Shown here in pieces: positions 62,310 through 64,000 of a DNA stretch of 64,000 bases. Origin of the DNA: G963676655 sp963676655 (GTDB lineage Bacteria; Verrucomicrobiota; Lentisphaeria; Victivallales; Victivallaceae); assembly GCA_963676655.2 (NCBI GenBank), contig CAXXKX010000003.1, positions 1,426,001 to 1,490,000 of the forward strand, read 5' to 3'. A model generated the notes under the pieces. That model searched no databases. It had not been told where the DNA came from and saw only the letters and a program-made list of their open reading frames with translations. Each line of letters opens with the position of its first letter. Position 1 is the first letter of the stretch. The position numbers and the translations under genes are program-made.

Positions 62310-63659
62310 ATGCATCAGGGGGTTAACACTTGCGATGAAGTGTGGCTGAGTGCTTGTCAATACCTGCAGACCCAGGTTCATGCGGCCACTTTCGATCAAT
62401 GGTTCGGAAATATTATACCAATAAAACTGAATGCGGATGAAATTATCCTGGGGGTATCGGATGATTTCTTTGCTGATTGGCTGACAACCAATTTTGGTGA
62501 TATTCTTTCCGAAGCACTGATCGATGCTACCGATAATAAATCTATGACGTTTACACTTGAGACCGGTCACTTCAAAGAAGAAATAGAAGAGGACCGGGCC
62601 AGGTCAACCGCGAATGTTTCATGCACTCCGGCCACCCCGGCGCCAAACTGTAATTCGCGTCATACGTTCTCCAACTTTGTCGTTGGAGAAGAAAACCGCT
62701 ATGCCCATGCGGCAGCACAGGCCTCGGCTCAGACTCCAGGTTTTTATAATCCTTTATATATTTACGGAGGAACCGGAACCGGTAAGACCCATTTACTGCA
62801 AGCCGTGGCTCATGAAGTACACGAACGTAACCCGTCGCTGAAAATTCGTTACGTCACCTGTGAGGAATTCCTCAATAAATACGTCGATTCACTGCGCGGC
62901 AGGGCTCACTCCGAGTTCAGAAACTCCATGCGCAAAGTTGATTATCTGCTGGTTGACGACGTTCACCAGCTGGCCAATAAAGAAAATCTTCAGGAAGAAT
63001 TTTTCAATACTTTCAACTCCCTGTATAATTTAAACAAGCAGATCATTCTCACTTCCGATAAGCAGCCCGGAGAAATTGCCGGTCTGGAAGCCAGACTGAT
63101 CTCGCGTTTTGAAAGCGGGCTGACAACCCAGATTACCACTCCCGGTTTCGAAACCAGGCTGGCAATCCTGCGCCAGGCCCAGGAAGGACAGCTGGTCCAG
63201 CTGGACGAAGCGGTACTTTCATTTCTGGCGACCCGGATCGTCTCAAGTATCCGCCCGTTGAAAGGCGCCCTGATCCAGTTGACCGCCTACAGCTCTTTGA
63301 TGCAGGAAGCCATTACGGTGGAAAAAGCCGAAGAACTTCTTCGCGAACTGCTGGAAAAAGAAAGCTGCTGCGATACGATTACAATCGATGTAATTCAGCG
63401 CCGGGTCGCGGAACATTTCGAGATTCGCCTCAACGATCTGCTCGGAAACAAGCGTCCCAAAAATATCGCTGAGCCACGCATGGTGGCAATGTATTTAAGC
63501 CGTAATCTGACTGATCATTCTTTCCCGGAAATCGGCCAGGCATTCGGCAAAAACCACGCCACAGTTATGAACGCCGTGAAACAGGTGCCGAAACTCTGCG
63601 GTAAAAATGAAAAACTGCGAAGGTCAGTTGCTCAACTCGAACGACAACTGCACTCATAA
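62310..63659 (+). CDS. dnaA: Chromosomal replication initiator protein DnaA
   Basis: A 449-residue DnaA. The N-terminal domain I starts about residue 11 (VWLSACQYLQTQVHAATFDQ). The AAA+ domain has Walker A GGTGTGKTHLLQA (about 152-164) and Walker B YLLVDDVHQL. Domain IV (about 355-449) contains NIAEPRMVAMYLSRNLTDHS and FGKNHATVMNAVKQV. Compared with E. coli, where GRDHTTVLHA reads the DnaA box, Asp433 is replaced by Asn and Thr435 by Ala, while Arg399, Arg407, His434 and Thr436 are kept. It binds origin DNA and loads the helicase. ATG 62310 has only a weak RBS. Confidence 0.95.
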   Translation: MHQGVNTCDEVWLSACQYLQTQVHAATFDQWFGNIIPIKLNADEIILGVSDDFFADWLTTNFGDILSEALIDATDNKSMTFTLETGHFKEEIEEDRARSTANVSCTPATPAPNCNSRHTFSNFVVGEENRYAHAAAQASAQTPGFYNPLYIYGGTGTGKTHLLQAVAHEVHERNPSLKIRYVTCEEFLNKYVDSLRGRAHSEFRNSMRKVDYLLVDDVHQLANKENLQEEFFNTFNSLYNLNKQIILTSDKQPGEIAGLEARLISRFESGLTTQITTPGFETRLAILRQAQEGQLVQLDEAVLSFLATRIVSSIRPLKGALIQLTAYSSLMQEAITVEKAEELLRELLEKESCCDTITIDVIQRRVAEHFEIRLNDLLGNKRPKNIAEPRMVAMYLSRNLTDHSFPEIGQAFGKNHATVMNAVKQVPKLCGKNEKLRRSVAQLERQLHS

Positions 63660-63677
63660 GATTGATTAACAAGTCAC

Positions 63678-63709
63678 GGCGGACTCAGAAAAACTGAGCC
63701 GCCTTTTTT
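63678..63709 (+). terminator. Rho-independent terminator of dnaA
   Basis: GGCGGACTCAG, five A, CTGAGCCGCC: a 10-bp stem with one bulged A, followed by six T. It lies 19 bp past the dnaA stop codon. Confidence 0.9.
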
Positions 63710-63749
63710 CTTTTCAATGCGGACAACACAATATTAACAGGAATCATTC

Positions 63750-64000
63750 ATGAAAAACAACACAAAAAATGTTCTTTTTATTATCTGTGATTCAATGCGG
63801 GCCGATGTTCTGCCGATGAACGGCAACAATATCTGCCGCATGCCTAATTTACAGACACTGGCCCAAGACGGCGCCAATTTTTCAAACTGCTTTTCTCAAA
63901 ATCCGGTTTGCGCGCCGTCACGGTCCGCGATCCTGACCGGCTGGTATCCGCATGTGCGCGGCCACCGGACTTTTACCTACCATATTCAGCCGGACGAGGA
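63750..64000 (+). CDS. Sulfatase (5' part; runs out of the window)
   Basis: From ATG 63750 (AGGA upstream) the frame is open to the window end, 83 codons. It starts NVLFIICDSMRADVLPMNGN, the metal-binding N-terminus, and has NPVCAPSRSAILTGWYP with the CxPSR formylglycine motif. It is the third sulfatase of the window, and the first gene after dnaA. Its motif set is like that of 51525-52961. No maturation enzyme is visible. Confidence 0.9.
   Translation, partial: MKNNTKNVLFIICDSMRADVLPMNGNNICRMPNLQTLAQDGANFSNCFSQNPVCAPSRSAILTGWYPHVRGHRTFTYHIQPDE

Overview
The window looks like a chromosome segment of an anaerobic, glycan-degrading bacterium of the PVC group, most likely Lentisphaerota. This is inferred from three features. 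Two secreted proteins have prepilin-type N-termini, one of them with the H-x9-DG tail motif common in Lentisphaerota and Planctomycetes. Sulfatases, SGNH esterase-like proteins and UroD-like proteins sit in small carbohydrate clusters, each with its own AraC, IclR, ROK or LysR regulator. There is a bacterial V-type ATPase of the E-DUF2764-A-B-D-I-K kind. I found no tRNA, rRNA, CRISPR array, intact transposase or prophage.

Layout. 1-10 kb: a carbohydrate cluster (UroD-like protein, large secreted DUF6067/GH-like protein, pseudopilin, Gfo/Idh oxidoreductase) with a divergent AraC regulator, then an IclR gene overlapping a GH38 alpha-mannosidase-like gene. 10.4-12.2 kb: the poorly understood pair of a NifU-like scaffold and a GGGtGRT protein. 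12.4-16.4 kb: an AT-rich accessory island with two secreted leucine-rich-repeat proteins. Its left edge carries a decayed copy of the 3' end of the SDR gene that forms its right edge. 16.4-21.6 kb: an operon of E1alpha, E1beta, UroD-like and SDR genes, divergent from a ROK regulator with a clear operator. 21.6-25.9 kb: SGNH hydrolase and sulfatase, then a YeiH-type exporter with a divergent LysR regulator.

26.1-38.0 kb is the most unusual part. It is a tightly coupled eight-gene operon on the minus strand: a glycosidase-like protein with a coiled coil of about 490 residues inserted in it, a coiled-coil/PA14 protein, a processive GT2 glycosyltransferase, a pseudopilin, a dCMP deaminase, an HldE-C type nucleotidyltransferase, a lipoprotein and an M90-family peptidase. 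I read it as a candidate surface-polysaccharide assembly system not matching any architecture I know.

38.3-45.5 kb: the V-ATPase operon, whose K subunit keeps the Na+-ligand pattern. 46.2-48.6 kb: a REP-like inverted repeat, then rubrerythrin and its reductase, the latter fused to two rubredoxin-like domains. 49-54 kb: a UroD-like gene, two AraC regulators and a sulfatase, with a recent 200-bp tandem duplication of one araC 3' end and an older decayed copy. 54.2-61.7 kb: threonine synthase facing a four-gene operon (nagA, RlmI-like methyltransferase, B12-type radical SAM protein, DUF2079 membrane protein). 61.7-63.7 kb: a dispersed repeat, a candidate replication origin and dnaA, followed by the start of another sulfatase.

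Most metabolic genes left of dnaA are on the minus strand, that is, transcribed away from the presumed origin.
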